DNA of 64,000 bases from contig WHUX01000002.1 of assembly GCA_015179025.1 (NCBI GenBank), positions 1-64,000 on the forward strand, given 5' to 3'. This document shows positions 21,196 through 31,406 of this stretch, piece by piece. Both the position numbers and the translations under genes were made by a program. The DNA is from Terfezia claveryi (lineage: Eukaryota > Ascomycota > Pezizomycetes > Pezizales > Pezizaceae). Position 1 is the first letter of the stretch, and the number at the start of each line of letters is the position of its first letter. Under the pieces are notes generated by a model. That model worked only from the letters and a program-made list of their open reading frames with translations, was not told where the DNA came from and made no database searches.

Positions 21196-22676
21196 TTACT
21201 CCGTATCCGCTCCGTCGAAATTAATGTCCAAATCCCCGCTCCCGCTGTCCAAATCTCCACCCTCTTCGTCTATATCTCTACTCTCCTCCAGTTCATCATC
21301 AACAATCGGGTCCAATGGCCCTGCCAACTCTACGGAAGAATCTCTCAATTGGCTCCCTTCATGACGGCGTTTGTGTGCTGGCACATTCAATCTGTCGTAT
21401 GAGTGCTCTAGCTCCTTTCTCAATTCTGCCTCATATTTGGCTTCATCTTCGACCTGTGGTGCGTCAACGGGTTCTCGTTCCAAAATCCTTACTTGAGCTG
21501 CAATTCGACGTGCCAGGTCAGCCTTGATGTTATTCACAATAAGCTCCTGTATTACTTTTGGATGTATCTCCCATGTATTCTTGAGTCTCTCATATGTGCC
21601 TGTTTCACGTTAGTCATTTTCCAACACAGTGAGTACTTTCGCCCCTCATTATAGGTCATGCACAACTTACACCAGGCAGTCTCATATTTAAACTCCTGCA
21701 TCACCGGAGCAATCTCGCCCTTCCTCCATGCCTTCAAACTATGACGCATGGCTGATGCCACAAAGCATATGAAGACACCATTTATCTTATTTAGGAAATC
21801 TGGGTCCCTATTCCCCTGCATTTTTGAGCCCTGGAAATACCGCTGATATATAATCGCAACGATCTCCTCGGTGCGGAAGCGACCCTTGAGTTCCTTTCCG
21901 ACTATTAGTGTTGGATCTTGGACTATAAGGCTACTCGTACTGGGATCTGCAACTCCATCAACTTACGCTGCGACTGCTTTGCCTACAGATGAATCGATCC
22001 CCATCTAGCAAGTACTCAACCTGGGTCTTCATGCTTTCCTTTGGTAACCGGCCAATATCATACACCCTCGTGATGCTGGCTCGACATTCAAATATAAGAT
22101 GTGATCTTGTTCGGGATTGTACAGCTTTGAGCTGTTTCCAATTAGCAAGCCGACGCAGCAAAATGGATTTGGTACTATACAAAGGTATCCACCTCCTTTA
22201 CTCATTCCACATAGCGTGGCTCCGTTTGGGCCTTGGACCAAGCATGCTGTATCAGCAGGAGTATTTCCCCGGGTGTTAACAGTGGTTTCCTGTATAATGT
22301 GTATTTTGTCACAATCTTTTTTGCGGTGCTGGAAAGGGTTGCAAAACACTGGGAATCGCCGAAAATGCTCGCGTGCCTTTTCCAACGCCTGGCGCGAGCA
22401 CAGCAGCATCAATGAGTGTTTCCTCGTCTGAATCGGACGAGGAATCGGACGAGGATTCATTTCCGTTATCCTACGTTGGAATTAGCTTACAATGTAGCCA
22501 AAATATTACAATCCACATTCCTCTTCATCGAACAAGATTTCATTCCTGTATGCAACCCCAGTTTCAATTCTTGGCCGTGGTCCAATACCAGGAGCTATTG
22601 CTTGGGAGGCCTTGCGTTTACGGCTTGCCTGCCCTGCTGGCAGAGGAGCTTGTTGAGAGGATGATTTTCGAACTAT
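21196..22676 (-). pseudogene. Plavaka accessory gene B (Plv-2 copy), unknown function, probably damaged
   Basis: Not recognised with certainty. Comparison with the Plv-1 copy (45991-47418) gives the order: a Ser/Gln/Lys-rich start (QASRKRKAS), a short intron ending CCAACGTAG, an acidic Ser/Asp/Glu stretch, KKIVTKYTLYRKPLLTPGE, HLIFECRASITRVY, TEEIVAIIYQRYFQG, INGVFICFVASAMRH, EFKYETAWC, an intron (GTAAGTTGTGC...GTGAAACAG, about 21603-21672), TYERLKNTWEIHPK, NNIKADLARRIAAQV, and an acidic tail to 21196. The central part resembles fungal DUF6532-type proteins in style; I hold this weakly. The start codon of Plv-1 (ATG) is ATA here at 22676, and one-base losses occur in the second exon. Confidence 0.55.
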
Positions 22677-22739
22677 TGTAGAGGAAAGACTCGCACTGAA
22701 GGTTTGGAAGGGTAAAATTCCAACGCACAGCGTTCAATG

Positions 22740-22850
22740 CCTTTATTAAAAACTCAAATTGCTAACTAAATCCACCCCCCAAAAAAATCCCGACAACCAC
22801 CCCCCAAAAAAATCCCAACGACCACCCAAAAAAAAAATCCCAATGAACAG
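22740..22850. repeat. C/A-rich short tandem repeat between genes B and C of Plv-2
   Basis: Three units of CCACCCCCCAAAAAAATCCC-like sequence occur between 22772 and 22842. Plv-1 has a different homopolymer-rich repeat (poly-T units, 45701-45870) at the same place between its copies of genes B and C. Confidence 0.7.
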
Positions 22851-22926
22851 ACCCTGGCACAGACCTCTGTGCCTGCCTCTACATACCAACCTTATCCCAA
22901 AGCCCTCCATGCCTCATTGGCTACCC

Positions 22927-24153
22927 TTACTCCTTCATCACGTGCTGCTGTCGCCTCGCCCTGCGAGTATTCCTATCCGCCGGGGGAGCTGCAGGATCCA
23001 CTTCCAGCATAGCTCGCATAGCCATCATTCCGGCAGCGGTCGGACCCCTGGCTAGCACCATTTCCCTGCCATTCTCCGGTTGGGGATCCAGTCCCTGCTG
23101 GATATTCCACCCCTCAGAGTGGAATTGTAGATCTCCTCAGCTGGGTACTTTTCCTGCTCCTTCCTCTTCATTGCACGCAAAGCTCTCTTTTGCCTCTTAA
23201 TCCGCATCCTGATCTTTAGCTTCCGCGCTTCGAATCCCTCCTGCGTGCGAGGGAATGTACGCTTTGCAAAGCCGGCAAGATTTCAACTCAAAGAGTCGGA
23301 ATCCTCCGCAGGGTCCATATACTCCTCTGCTGGATCAAGGAAGTCAGCTCGAAGTATGTACCATCGTCTGCCGGTGGACTGTCCGCAACTGGAGGCACCA
23401 AAGCTGGATCCCTATAAAGGATAACTTGTACCCGAACAGGTTTTGACGAGGTTAGCTCTAAAAAGGCTTGCACCTCTTGTCGGTTTGCAGACGTGTGGCA
23501 GGAGGGATTGCGTTGCCTGGGCTTGGGTTCTCTAGTGCCCCATAGATAGCCCGCACCTTCCTCCCCGCTGGGATTCTTTCTCGGATCTTGTCCACAATCT
23601 CTAAAAGAGATGCCGATCTCAAAATAGCAACACAGTTGCTCGGAGCTTCATCCCATTTATACTCCCTACTAACATTATCCTGTACCTCATTGCCGCGGGC
23701 TGGATCGATGAGGAATAGTCTTACAGGCTTTCGGAAGCCCTCCTGACCATTGTCCTCTGCATTTCGACCAGTTGCGTCGGCCCCCCCAAACTGGACATCT
23801 GGAGCATTAGCAGCCAGGTTTGCTACTTGGGCTAATGCGTGCCCCCGCTCTGTGTCTCTGGCCTTTTTGAGCACGTCTTGCAAAATCTTATCGAGAGCAG
23901 TCTCAGCTGCTCTTTTGATGGCCGCTGCCCCATTTTGGATTAGGGCAATTCCGGATGCAGGCAGCCCAGTCTCCTGCTGGGCATAGGTTTTGAATTGATG
24001 CCAGAGGGCATTACCAGCCTGCCTTTTCCCCGTTATCTCATTAGTCCGTGCCCACCCCTTGACCCCGTTCCTCCATTGGGAGTACCGGGGGTCATGCTCC
24101 CCCCACCCCAATAGTGCTTTTGCCTGGCTAACTTCTTGCGCTGCGGATGGCAT
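22927..24153 (-). CDS. Plavaka accessory gene C (Plv-2 copy), unknown function
   Basis: Unrecognised protein starting [18 protein letters not shown] at 24153. The first frame is open to 23458 and shows [35 protein letters not shown], an Ala-rich helical part, [32 protein letters not shown] and [15 protein letters not shown] lost G near 23468 (Plv-1 reads GACAAGGAGG) shifts to [15 protein letters not shown] and [15 protein letters not shown]. After another shift comes a Lys/Arg-rich coiled-coil-like C-terminus ([17 protein letters not shown]) and a stop at 22927. The Plv-1 copy is collinear, so the gene is an old part of the element. The breaks may be mutations or single-base sequence errors. 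Confidence 0.6.
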
Positions 24154-25251
24154 TTAGACGAACTACGTTGGAATTTTAGATACCCCCGTTAGAAACTATG
24201 CTTTAAGAGGTACTTACGTTATTTATGTTGTTAGTTAATTAGGTGTTAACGAAATGGGAAGTGGTGATGGCGGGAAGGTATTCAAGTTGTGATCGCGGGA
24301 AGTATTGTGAATAGTTAATGAGAATAATTGATTCACGGATCTATGGGGGTATTTATGGACTCTACGAAGTTGGACATAAGAGTAGGCCATGTTTGCTTGG
24401 TCGGCAATCAACATGGCCAGTCACTCCAGTTCTGTATGGCCTGCATAAGGCCATGACCTTTATGTTAATTATTGGACATGTTTGCTTCAAGCGGTCGGCA
24501 ATCCACATAGCCATCTATGGCCTGCATAAGACTATGACCTGCATAAGACTATGACCTTTGTGTTAATATCTAGCACCTGTGTAACGACTTTCAAAAGCCC
24601 TCCAACCTTGTAAGTTGGAATCTGAGTGTACTACATACTTTCTGTTGTGCGTGGATGTTGTGACACTACCGTATTTCGTAGCATATGGTAAACAGAAGTA
24701 GAGTGCACAACAGCGAAATACAAATAACCGCGGCACAATAGAAAGTATGCAATACACGCAGATTCCAACTTACGAGGTTGGAGGGCTTTTGCAAGTCGTT
24801 TACAAAGGTGCTAGACTCAAGTTATTTGGTAGTGCAATCCCAAATCTAAGCCTGTTTAGAAAGCAGCTTGTACCCCTTCTAGTAAATTTCCTAAGTCAGA
24901 AAGACCTAGGACATTGCATATGTATGTGATAGCACTACTACCGAATATTAATAATTCATTTAGAGCCACTGTATCAAGCCCCTGTTGCAGAAGTCATCCG
25001 ACCACTTAAGTTGGAATCTAAGTGCGCTAAATATGCTGTTGTCTTGTAGATCTTTGTAATACCTAGCGGTACATGCCACTCACATCAATTCCTTCCCAAT
25101 TAGGTATGAGACTATTGAGACCATAGCACTGACACGGGTTTGATTTGCCCCCCCCCCAAATCTCTTAATACATATAAACCTATTCTCCTCAACATTCGCA
25201 ATACATTAATTGCTATTATTGACTATTAGCTATTCTGCCACTACTATCATT
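24154..25251. promoter_or_regulatory. Shared divergent promoter region of genes C and D in Plv-2
   Basis: No coding sequence seen in this 1.1 kb between two genes that start outwards. It contains direct repeats of GGCCTGCATAAGGCCATGACC type (24440-24470, 24510-24555), a large foldback (24558-24816) and a further AAGTTGGAATCTAAGTG copy near 25008. A C-run (25147-25158) precedes ATACATATAAACC, about 80 bp upstream of the gene D start. The same layout is kept in Plv-1 (36936-37933). Confidence 0.5.
24558..24816. repeat. Foldback (long inverted repeat) within Plv-2
   Basis: The left arm (about 24558-24650: AGCACCTGTGTAACGAC ... AAGTTGGAATCTGAGTG ... TTCTGTTGTGC) pairs with the right arm (about 24734-24816) over some 80-90 bases with few mismatches, leaving a loop of about 85 bases. 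A related, partly trimmed foldback lies at 37350-37555 in Plv-1. It could be a regulatory cruciform or an old MITE caught in the promoter. Confidence 0.8.
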
Positions 25252-26150
25252 ATGCCTTCACGTCAACCTCGCCAGAAACTGATGTTCCCACCACCAGAGC
25301 TATCTCCAAAAGATAGTACTAATAGGTATGTCCTACTTAGCTTAGCAAAGAAACCCCCTTTGGTTGAGAAAGCCCCCCTTTGGTTGAGAAAGCCCCCCTT
25401 TGGTTGAGAAAGCCCCCTTTGGTTGAGAAAGCCCCCTTTTGGTTGAGAGCCCCCCTTAGGAGACCCCTTTGGAGTGAGAGCCCTCCCATTAGAGTGAGAG
25501 TCCTCCCATTGGAGTGAGAGACCTCCCATTGGAGCGAGAGCTCTCCCATAATTGGAGCGAGAGCCCTCCCATAATTGGAGCGAGAGTCTTAGTCCTAGCT
25601 AATATTTTCTTAGTATTAATGAAGACCCAACGAAGACATTATATAGAACACGAAGCCGGCGTAAGCGGATAGCTCCTCTCCAAAGTGTATCGGAATTAAC
25701 TACCGATGTTGAGGATATGGAGGAGGATATGGAAGTACCACCCACGTCGCCATCACCACATGGTAAGTGAGCAAAGAAACGTTTAGAGTCGGATTATCTA
25801 TAACTAGCAATGAATTAGAGAACCAAGAAAATATGCCACTCGCAGTCCTATTTCCAACCCCTCCCGTGCCTCCGCCGACCCCAATGCGTCCCCTAACTCC
25901 AGTAGCTCCTCCAAATCTAGCTTCTCCTCAATCTGCAAAGTCAAATCAGAGGCAGCGGATAAGACAACGGCTAAGACAACGGCATGCCCGTTGCGAACGT
26001 CTACGGAAACGTAGTCAGAGAGGAAGGATGAGGGAGGAAAGGATTGATGATTTGGGCGATGGAAGAGTCAATATCAAGGTTCATGCAGGAAGTGATTCTT
26101 TTGTTCAGGTTGGAAATTGTAGTTTTATTAAAGGGGGAGAGCAAACATAA
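25252..26150 (+). CDS. Plavaka accessory gene D (Plv-2 copy): small basic proline-rich protein, three exons
   Basis: Not a known family. Exons 25252-25325, 25614-25762 and 25819-26150 join in frame (555 nt, 184 residues). Splice signals are GTATGT...TTCTTAG and GTAAGT...GAATTAG. Exon 1 encodes MPSRQPRQKLMFPPPELS. Exon 2 ends with an acidic DVEDMEEDMEVPPTSPSPH. Exon 3 has a proline-rich PTPPVPPPTPMRPLTPVAPP, an Arg-rich helix (RQRIRQRLRQRHARCERL) and a short end with VGNCSFIKGGEQT. The first intron contains an expanded minisatellite. The Arg-rich helix suggests nucleic-acid or protein binding (inference). It is collinear with the transposase and 575 bp upstream of it. Confidence 0.65.
25355..25590 (+). 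repeat. Minisatellite inside intron 1 of gene D
   Basis: About five copies of CCCCCTTTGGTTGAGAAAG (19-20 bp) are followed by about six copies of GGAGTGAGAGACCTCCCATT (20 bp, the later ones with ATAATTGGAGCGAGAG). The array lies wholly between the donor at 25326 and the acceptor at 25613. The Plv-1 copy has the same two-block array with a different number of units (36541-36830, reverse). Confidence 0.85.
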
Positions 26151-26724
26151 TAAACTATGAGAGTGTTCCAACTAGTGAAGTCGGAACTTGTATCCAATGA
26201 AGTCGGAACTTGTATCCAGTGAAGTATTGCCTTGGGCAGCCCTGAACTCGGCAAAGAAGTGGCATGGTTGAAGTGAGGGTCATAGATAGGACCTTAACCA
26301 AGGATAGGAAGCACCCCAGCCTCATCTTGTTGTTCTTGCCAGCGTGATCGCAGTGGCTTCAGTTGGCTGATCGCGGCGTTGAATTTAGACGCAACAAGAT
26401 GAAGGTAAGAGCTCTCCCGACTCCAGAGGTAGAGGGCAGTCTCCATGGTAGAGGGAAGTAAGGAAGGATGCGAAGGTTGTGTATTTGGTGTGGGTAGAAG
26501 GAAGAAAGTAAGTAGAGAGAAGATTAGGAAGGGGGGTGGGGCCAAGGGTATCGTGCGCAGTCGATCTTGGCAAAATCCAACGCATCACGTCGGATAGGAT
26601 CCTTTATTCAGTGCAATTGGAGCCTTGGCACTTACGAAGCTTATTCCCTGAGATTCTGTTAATGAAAATATTACACCACAAATCTGTCTCTTACAACATT
26701 TTACAACCTCCGTGACGTTTCAAA
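26151..26724. promoter_or_regulatory. Region between gene D and the Plv-2 transposase
   Basis: It begins with two copies of GTGAAGTCGGAACTTGTATCC-like sequence (about 26175-26220). Minus-strand open frames here (26294-26588) have counterparts in Plv-1 (35132-35350) but different downstream frames, so they are not convincing genes. The last 80 bp (TTACACCACAAATC...CCGTGACGTTTC) are well conserved in Plv-1 and probably hold the transposase promoter and 5' leader. Confidence 0.4.
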
Positions 26725-29665
26725 ATGAACAGATACAAAACCCTATGCCAATGGTGCCCACGATTCTATACTTCAGCTGGAGCATATTCAAATCATCTGG
26801 AGAAGGTTCATCCCGAAAAAAACGTGAAGGATCTTAATGGGCCACTGCCACCGTCTCGAAAGCGTCGGTTCTCCAACACCAGAGATACTACTAATTTAGA
26901 TTATGATATAGACGAAGTCAATTTCACAGATATTATATCTGCTGATGTTGATTACTACTCTGATTCATGCCATAGCGAGGGATCTGATAGGGAGGCTCGA
27001 ACTTTTTGTATTGAACCAAAATCCGATGAGGGAAGTCAGCACATTGATGCAATCACCTATCCACGTGCAGGCAACCCAATACGTCCACATGTATTTCCGG
27101 AGGAAGACCGAAACTTCAATTTGTTTGCTCCATTCCGCACCTCAATTGATTATCGACTGGCACGCTTCTTCAATTCTACAAAGACCTCACAGTCAAAGAT
27201 CGACCAGTTTTTCAAGGATAACCTCTTGAAAGGCCTCAATCCAACGCACGAGGTTCAATTTCGGTCAGCATATACAATGTATAAGCTTATCGACGCAGCG
27301 GCAAATGAACCTTCCTGGCACTCAGGAACAGTGAACTACCCATTACTCAAGGGGGTGGCCTTTTATTATCGGAATATTATTGCAGCAGTGAAGTACCTTC
27401 TACGCCAAAAGGTTTATGCCAGCGAGATGGCCTGGGGCCCGCGGCAAGAATACGACAACGAAGGGAACAGGGTATATAGTGAGATCCATACTGCACAGTG
27501 GTGGGAAGACACTCAGGTGAGCAATTTGTGTGTACTACGTCGGATATCCAACTAACTGAAACGGATAGGCTTTGCTACCTGAAGGCGGGACACTTGTTCC
27601 GATTTTACTAGCATCAGATGAAACTCACCTAACGAATTTCTCTGGAGACAAAAAGTTATGGCCTGTTTATATGAGTATAGGCAATATCGGAAGCTCCATA
27701 CGCAATACACATACGATGCATGCCTGGATACCAATTGCACTACTACCGATTGGCCCGAAACGAATCAACAAAATACCTGGGTATTCGGTAGAAACGCAGG
27801 AAATTCAGGCGTTGCAAACCATACACGATGTTTTGGCGCATTTGCTAAAACCGCTATCTGACGTGAGATGTCAGAAAGGCTACGAGATGGTTTGTGCTGA
27901 TGGGAACGTACGCTTATGCTTTCCTAAGCTCTTTTGTTGGCTCGCTGACCATATGGAAAATGCTACAATCCATGGTATTGCAAACAACCGCTGCCCTTCT
28001 TGCACAATTCCGACCGAGAAGCTTGGTGAGTATTCAGGAAGTGGTTATCCAGCTCACTCACATCAAAATTATGCCGCAGCGTACAACGATTCCGACGCTG
28101 TCAGTTTGAAAGCAAACGGCGTTAAAAACATCAAAAACGCCTTGTGGTCAGTCCCAAATATAAATCCGCCTGAGCTCGTTCGAGCAGATGTTTTGCACAA
28201 TATCCTCCTAGGAGTGTTAAATCATTTAATGGATTGGATTCAAGGTTTTCTAGAATACTATGAGCGGATTAATGCATTTGACTATGTCTGGCATCGGTTG
28301 CCTCCCTACCCCGGATTTTCAGTTCCGACCAAGGGATACCGAGTTGTTTCACAATGGTCGGGAAAGGAAATGCGGAACTTTGGTAAAGTCATTCTTGGAA
28401 CATTTACCGCGGCGTTGCGTCGGAAGGCCAACCAACCACGGCCCACCGGAGGTCAGGTACAGGAGTTCAACCGAGCAATTCGCTGCGTACGTAGCATCAC
28501 TGACTTCTATCTCATGACTCAGTATCCTAGTCATACGGATAAGACAGTTTCTTATTTACAAGAATATTTGCGTGTGTTTCATGAAACTAAAGCTGTGTTC
28601 TTGAGGTTCCGTGCTGATAAGAAAACAAGAAAGGCTGCTGCAGAAGCACATAAGGATTTGTTGAAGGAACAAGCGGGATCATTGGTTGAAGACCTCAGGG
28701 CGTCGGAAAAGGTTAGGATGCGTCAAGAAAATACCTTGCACCGTCGGGAATTGGTGAATGAGATTTTACAAGAAGGGGCGCACTTCAATTTCCCAAAAAT
28801 CCATTTAATCTCCCATTATGCCGAACAGATTCCGAAGTTTGGGGCTCTAGCTCAATATTCCACGAATATCAGTGAAGCTATGCATAAAGGCCTTAAGGAT
28901 GCTTACCGTCGAAGTAATAGGGTTAATGCAACACCACAGATAGTTACTACCTACACGAGGGATCATACTTTTGCTATGAAGGACTTGACACTTAATCTAT
29001 GGAACCAGGTTAGGCAAAACGGAGATGTGACGCCAGGTGTCGGAAAACAGGTCTACTTGAAGTTGCGGGGGAAAATTGAGTTGGGATTAATATCCAGCCT
29101 CGAGGATCTGGAGCGTGTAACTGGCTTGCCAGATCTGGTGCTGACAACGCAAGCGTTTTTAAGGCAGGAAGTTAGAAGCATGGATTCCGACCCTACCGAG
29201 CTGTTAGTTCAGGAAATTCGTTCATATGGGGTGCTTCAAATTCCAGTGCCAAAATTCAGTGGAGAAGGGTTCATTTTGCACAATGCTAGATGCACCGAGA
29301 AATTTCACAGGAAGGAAAGATACGATTGGATATGGGTAAGGAGACAGCGTGCATTGGATGAGGCACCAGTAGGGACGCTGAATGGTCGAATACCAGGACG
29401 AATCAATGCATTGTTCAAAGTAATAACTATAGCAGGAATGGTGCACCGGTTGGCGCATGTGAATCTGCTTCAATGCATTGGGTTGAATGCTGTGCAGGGC
29501 ACGGAAGGGATGGTTCGCGTTGGATTGCCGATGAGTGGGGAAGGGGTTATAGTTAAGATATCACAAATAGAAGGGATTGCGCATTTGATACCATTAGAGC
29601 CGGGGGAAAGTTGGTTGGTAAATAATAGAATAGACTTAGAGACATGGAATATGATTTATGATTAG
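26725..29665 (+). CDS. Plavaka transposase (Plv-2), intact, two exons
   Basis: Exons 26725-27516 and 27569-29665 join in phase 0 across a 52-bp intron (GTGAGC...CTAAC...ATAG) to give about 962 residues. The N-terminus has a C2H2 zinc finger (CQWCPRFY...NHLEKVH, residues 8-29). The Plavaka core starts at the exon junction: GTLVPILLASDETHLTNF, LWPVYMSIGNI, MVCADGNVRLCFP, CWLADHMENA, CPSCTIP, and ELVRADVLHNILLGVLNHL. SDE and ADG/ADH supply the candidate acidic active-site residues. The C-terminal third (RRELVNEILQEGAHFNFPK onward) is collinear with the relics in Plv-a and Plv-1. No stop or frameshift is seen. The protein would cut and rejoin element ends, with the zinc finger likely aiding end recognition. 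Confidence 0.9.
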
Positions 29666-30076
29666 GAAATAATAAACTTGTGACCAGTTGAGAGAAGAGC
29701 CACAAAGAACGTGAAGTGTCGGATGTAAAACAGGTGCCAGGCCAATATTAGGAGGGCATGTGTAGGGGCGTATAGAGGTAAGCAGAAAATTGTAACACAT
29801 AGGATTGTATAAAAGTAGTTGATGCGTCCGGATACAGATTTGTTTATTTTTTCTGCTGAAGTTTGAGGGTGCACATAGGGTGTATGAGAGGCAGTAGGAA
29901 TTTGGTGGTGTTCGAGGTGTAGAGCATATATTTTGAGGATGCGCATGGGGTGCATGAGTGGGAGCAGAAATTTTGTAGTATGAACAGGGTGCATGAGAGG
30001 CAGCAGGAATTTGGTGGTGCACCAGGTGGAACAAAACTAGTTGCTGCGTCATGATGGAGAATTTTTTTTGCTGATG
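29666..30076. repeat. Plv-2 right terminal region
   Basis: Non-coding tail with the subterminal motif AACGTGAAGTGTCGGAT (29708-29724) and GATGCGTCCGGATACAG near 29820. Three AT-rich repeats share GCACATAGGGTG / GCGCATGGGGTGCATGAG patterns (29870-30020). It ends GCTGCGTCATGATGG followed by the terminus TTTGCTGATG at 30067-30076. Confidence 0.6.
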
Positions 30077-31090
30077 TAGAGCCCCAATTTTCGGAATCTG
30101 TTCGGCATAATGGGAAATTAAATAGACTTTTGGGAAATTGAAGTGCGCCCCTTCTTATAAAATGTCATTCACCAATTCCCGACGGTGCAAGGTATTCTCT
30201 TGATGCATCCTAACCTTTTCCGATGCTGTGAGGTCTTCAACCAACGATCCCACTTGTTCCTTCAACAAATCCTTATGTGCTTCTGCAGCAGCCTTTCTTG
30301 TTTTCTTATCAGCACAGAACCTCAAGAACACAGCTTTAGTTTCATGAAACACACGCAAATATTCTTGTAAATAAGAAATTGTCTTATCCATATGACTAGG
30401 ATACTGAGTCATGAGATAGAAGTCAGTGATACTATATACGCAGCGAATTGCTCAATTGAACTCCTGTACCTGACCTCCGGTAGGCTGTGGTTGGTTGGCC
30501 TTCCGATGCAATGCCGCAGTAAATGTTCCAAGAATGACTTTACCAAAGTTCCGCATTTCCTTTCCCGACCATTGTGAAACAACTCGGTATCTCTTAGTCG
30601 GAACTGAAAATCTAAGGTAGGGAGGCAACCGATGCCAGACATAGTCAAACGCATTAATCCACTCATAGTATTCTAGAAAACCTTGAATCCAATCCATTAA
30701 ATGATTTAACACTTCTAGGAGGATATTGTGCAAAACATCTACTCGAACGAGCTCAGGTGGATTTATATTTGGAACTGACCACAAGGCATTTTTGATGTTT
30801 TTAATGCCGTTTGCTTTCAAACAGATTGCGTCGGAATTGTTGTATGCTGCAGCATAATTTTGATGTGAGTGAGCTGGATAACTACTTCCTGAATACTCAC
30901 TAAGCTTCTCGACGAGAATTGTGCAAGAAGGGCAGCAGTTGTTTGCAATACCATGGATTGTAGCATTTTCTATATGGTCAGCGAGCCAACAAAAGAGCTT
31001 AGGAAAGCATAAGCGTACGTTCCCATCAGCACAAACTATCTCGTAGCCTTTCTGACATCTCGTGTCAGATAGTGGTTTCAGCAAATGCAC
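30077..31090 (-). pseudogene. Plv-1 transposase, middle segment
   Basis: It continues the minus-strand transposase from the Plv-2 insertion site (30077) to the insertion of the 31-34 kb LTR element. Frames 30155-30412, 30409-30666 and 30452-31090 match residues about 350-690 of Plv-2 (CWLADHIENATIHG, CPSCTILVEK, VDVLHNILLEVLNHL). Stops are frequent. Most differences from Plv-2 are C-to-T or G-to-A. Confidence 0.85.
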
Positions 31091-31241
31091 TGTTACGGCG
31101 CAAGGCAGACAGGGGTGGGGGGTATGCGAATCGTCATGGGTCAGGTGATATGTTGCAATTCGATAGATTGGAGGCCTGACGAACCCCGCTTCCTATATAT
31201 GTGCCCACTTCCTGTATCTAGCTTTTGGCTCTCCGAGCAAT

Positions 31242-31287
<46 letters not shown>

Positions 31288-31406
31288 ACCTCGCACCCGT
31301 ATGTGCAGTTAGGCCCGAGTTATGTGATCTTGCCTTCGCTGGCTAATAACCCTCCAAATACCTGTATTCCGACAACATTGCCTAGATCACCAGCTCGCCC
31401 CTAACA
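31091..31406 (+). repeat. 5' LTR of the non-autonomous element (316 bp)
   Basis: Starts TGTTACGGCGCAAGG and ends CTCGCCCCTAACA. It contains six head-to-tail copies of the heptamer TTCTAAG (31242-31283) downstream of a TATATATG box (about 31194). Confidence 0.9.

Larger units (their letters stand above)
20171..30076 (+). mobile_element. Plv-2: complete Plavaka DNA transposon with four genes (9,906 bp)
   Basis: Short terminal inverted repeats CATCAGCAA...TTGCTGATG bound the element. The flanks GAGC-TA and TA-GAGCCCC reunite the Plv-1 transposase codons with TA duplicated, so the insertion made a 2-bp target duplication. A 17-base subterminal motif is inverted at the two ends (20657-20673 and 29708-29724). 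Gene order: B and C on the minus strand (21196-22676, 22927-24153), then D and the transposase on the plus strand (25252-26150, 26725-29665). Plavaka elements belong to the CMC (CACTA-related) group. This copy is the youngest of the three Plavaka copies here. Confidence 0.88.
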
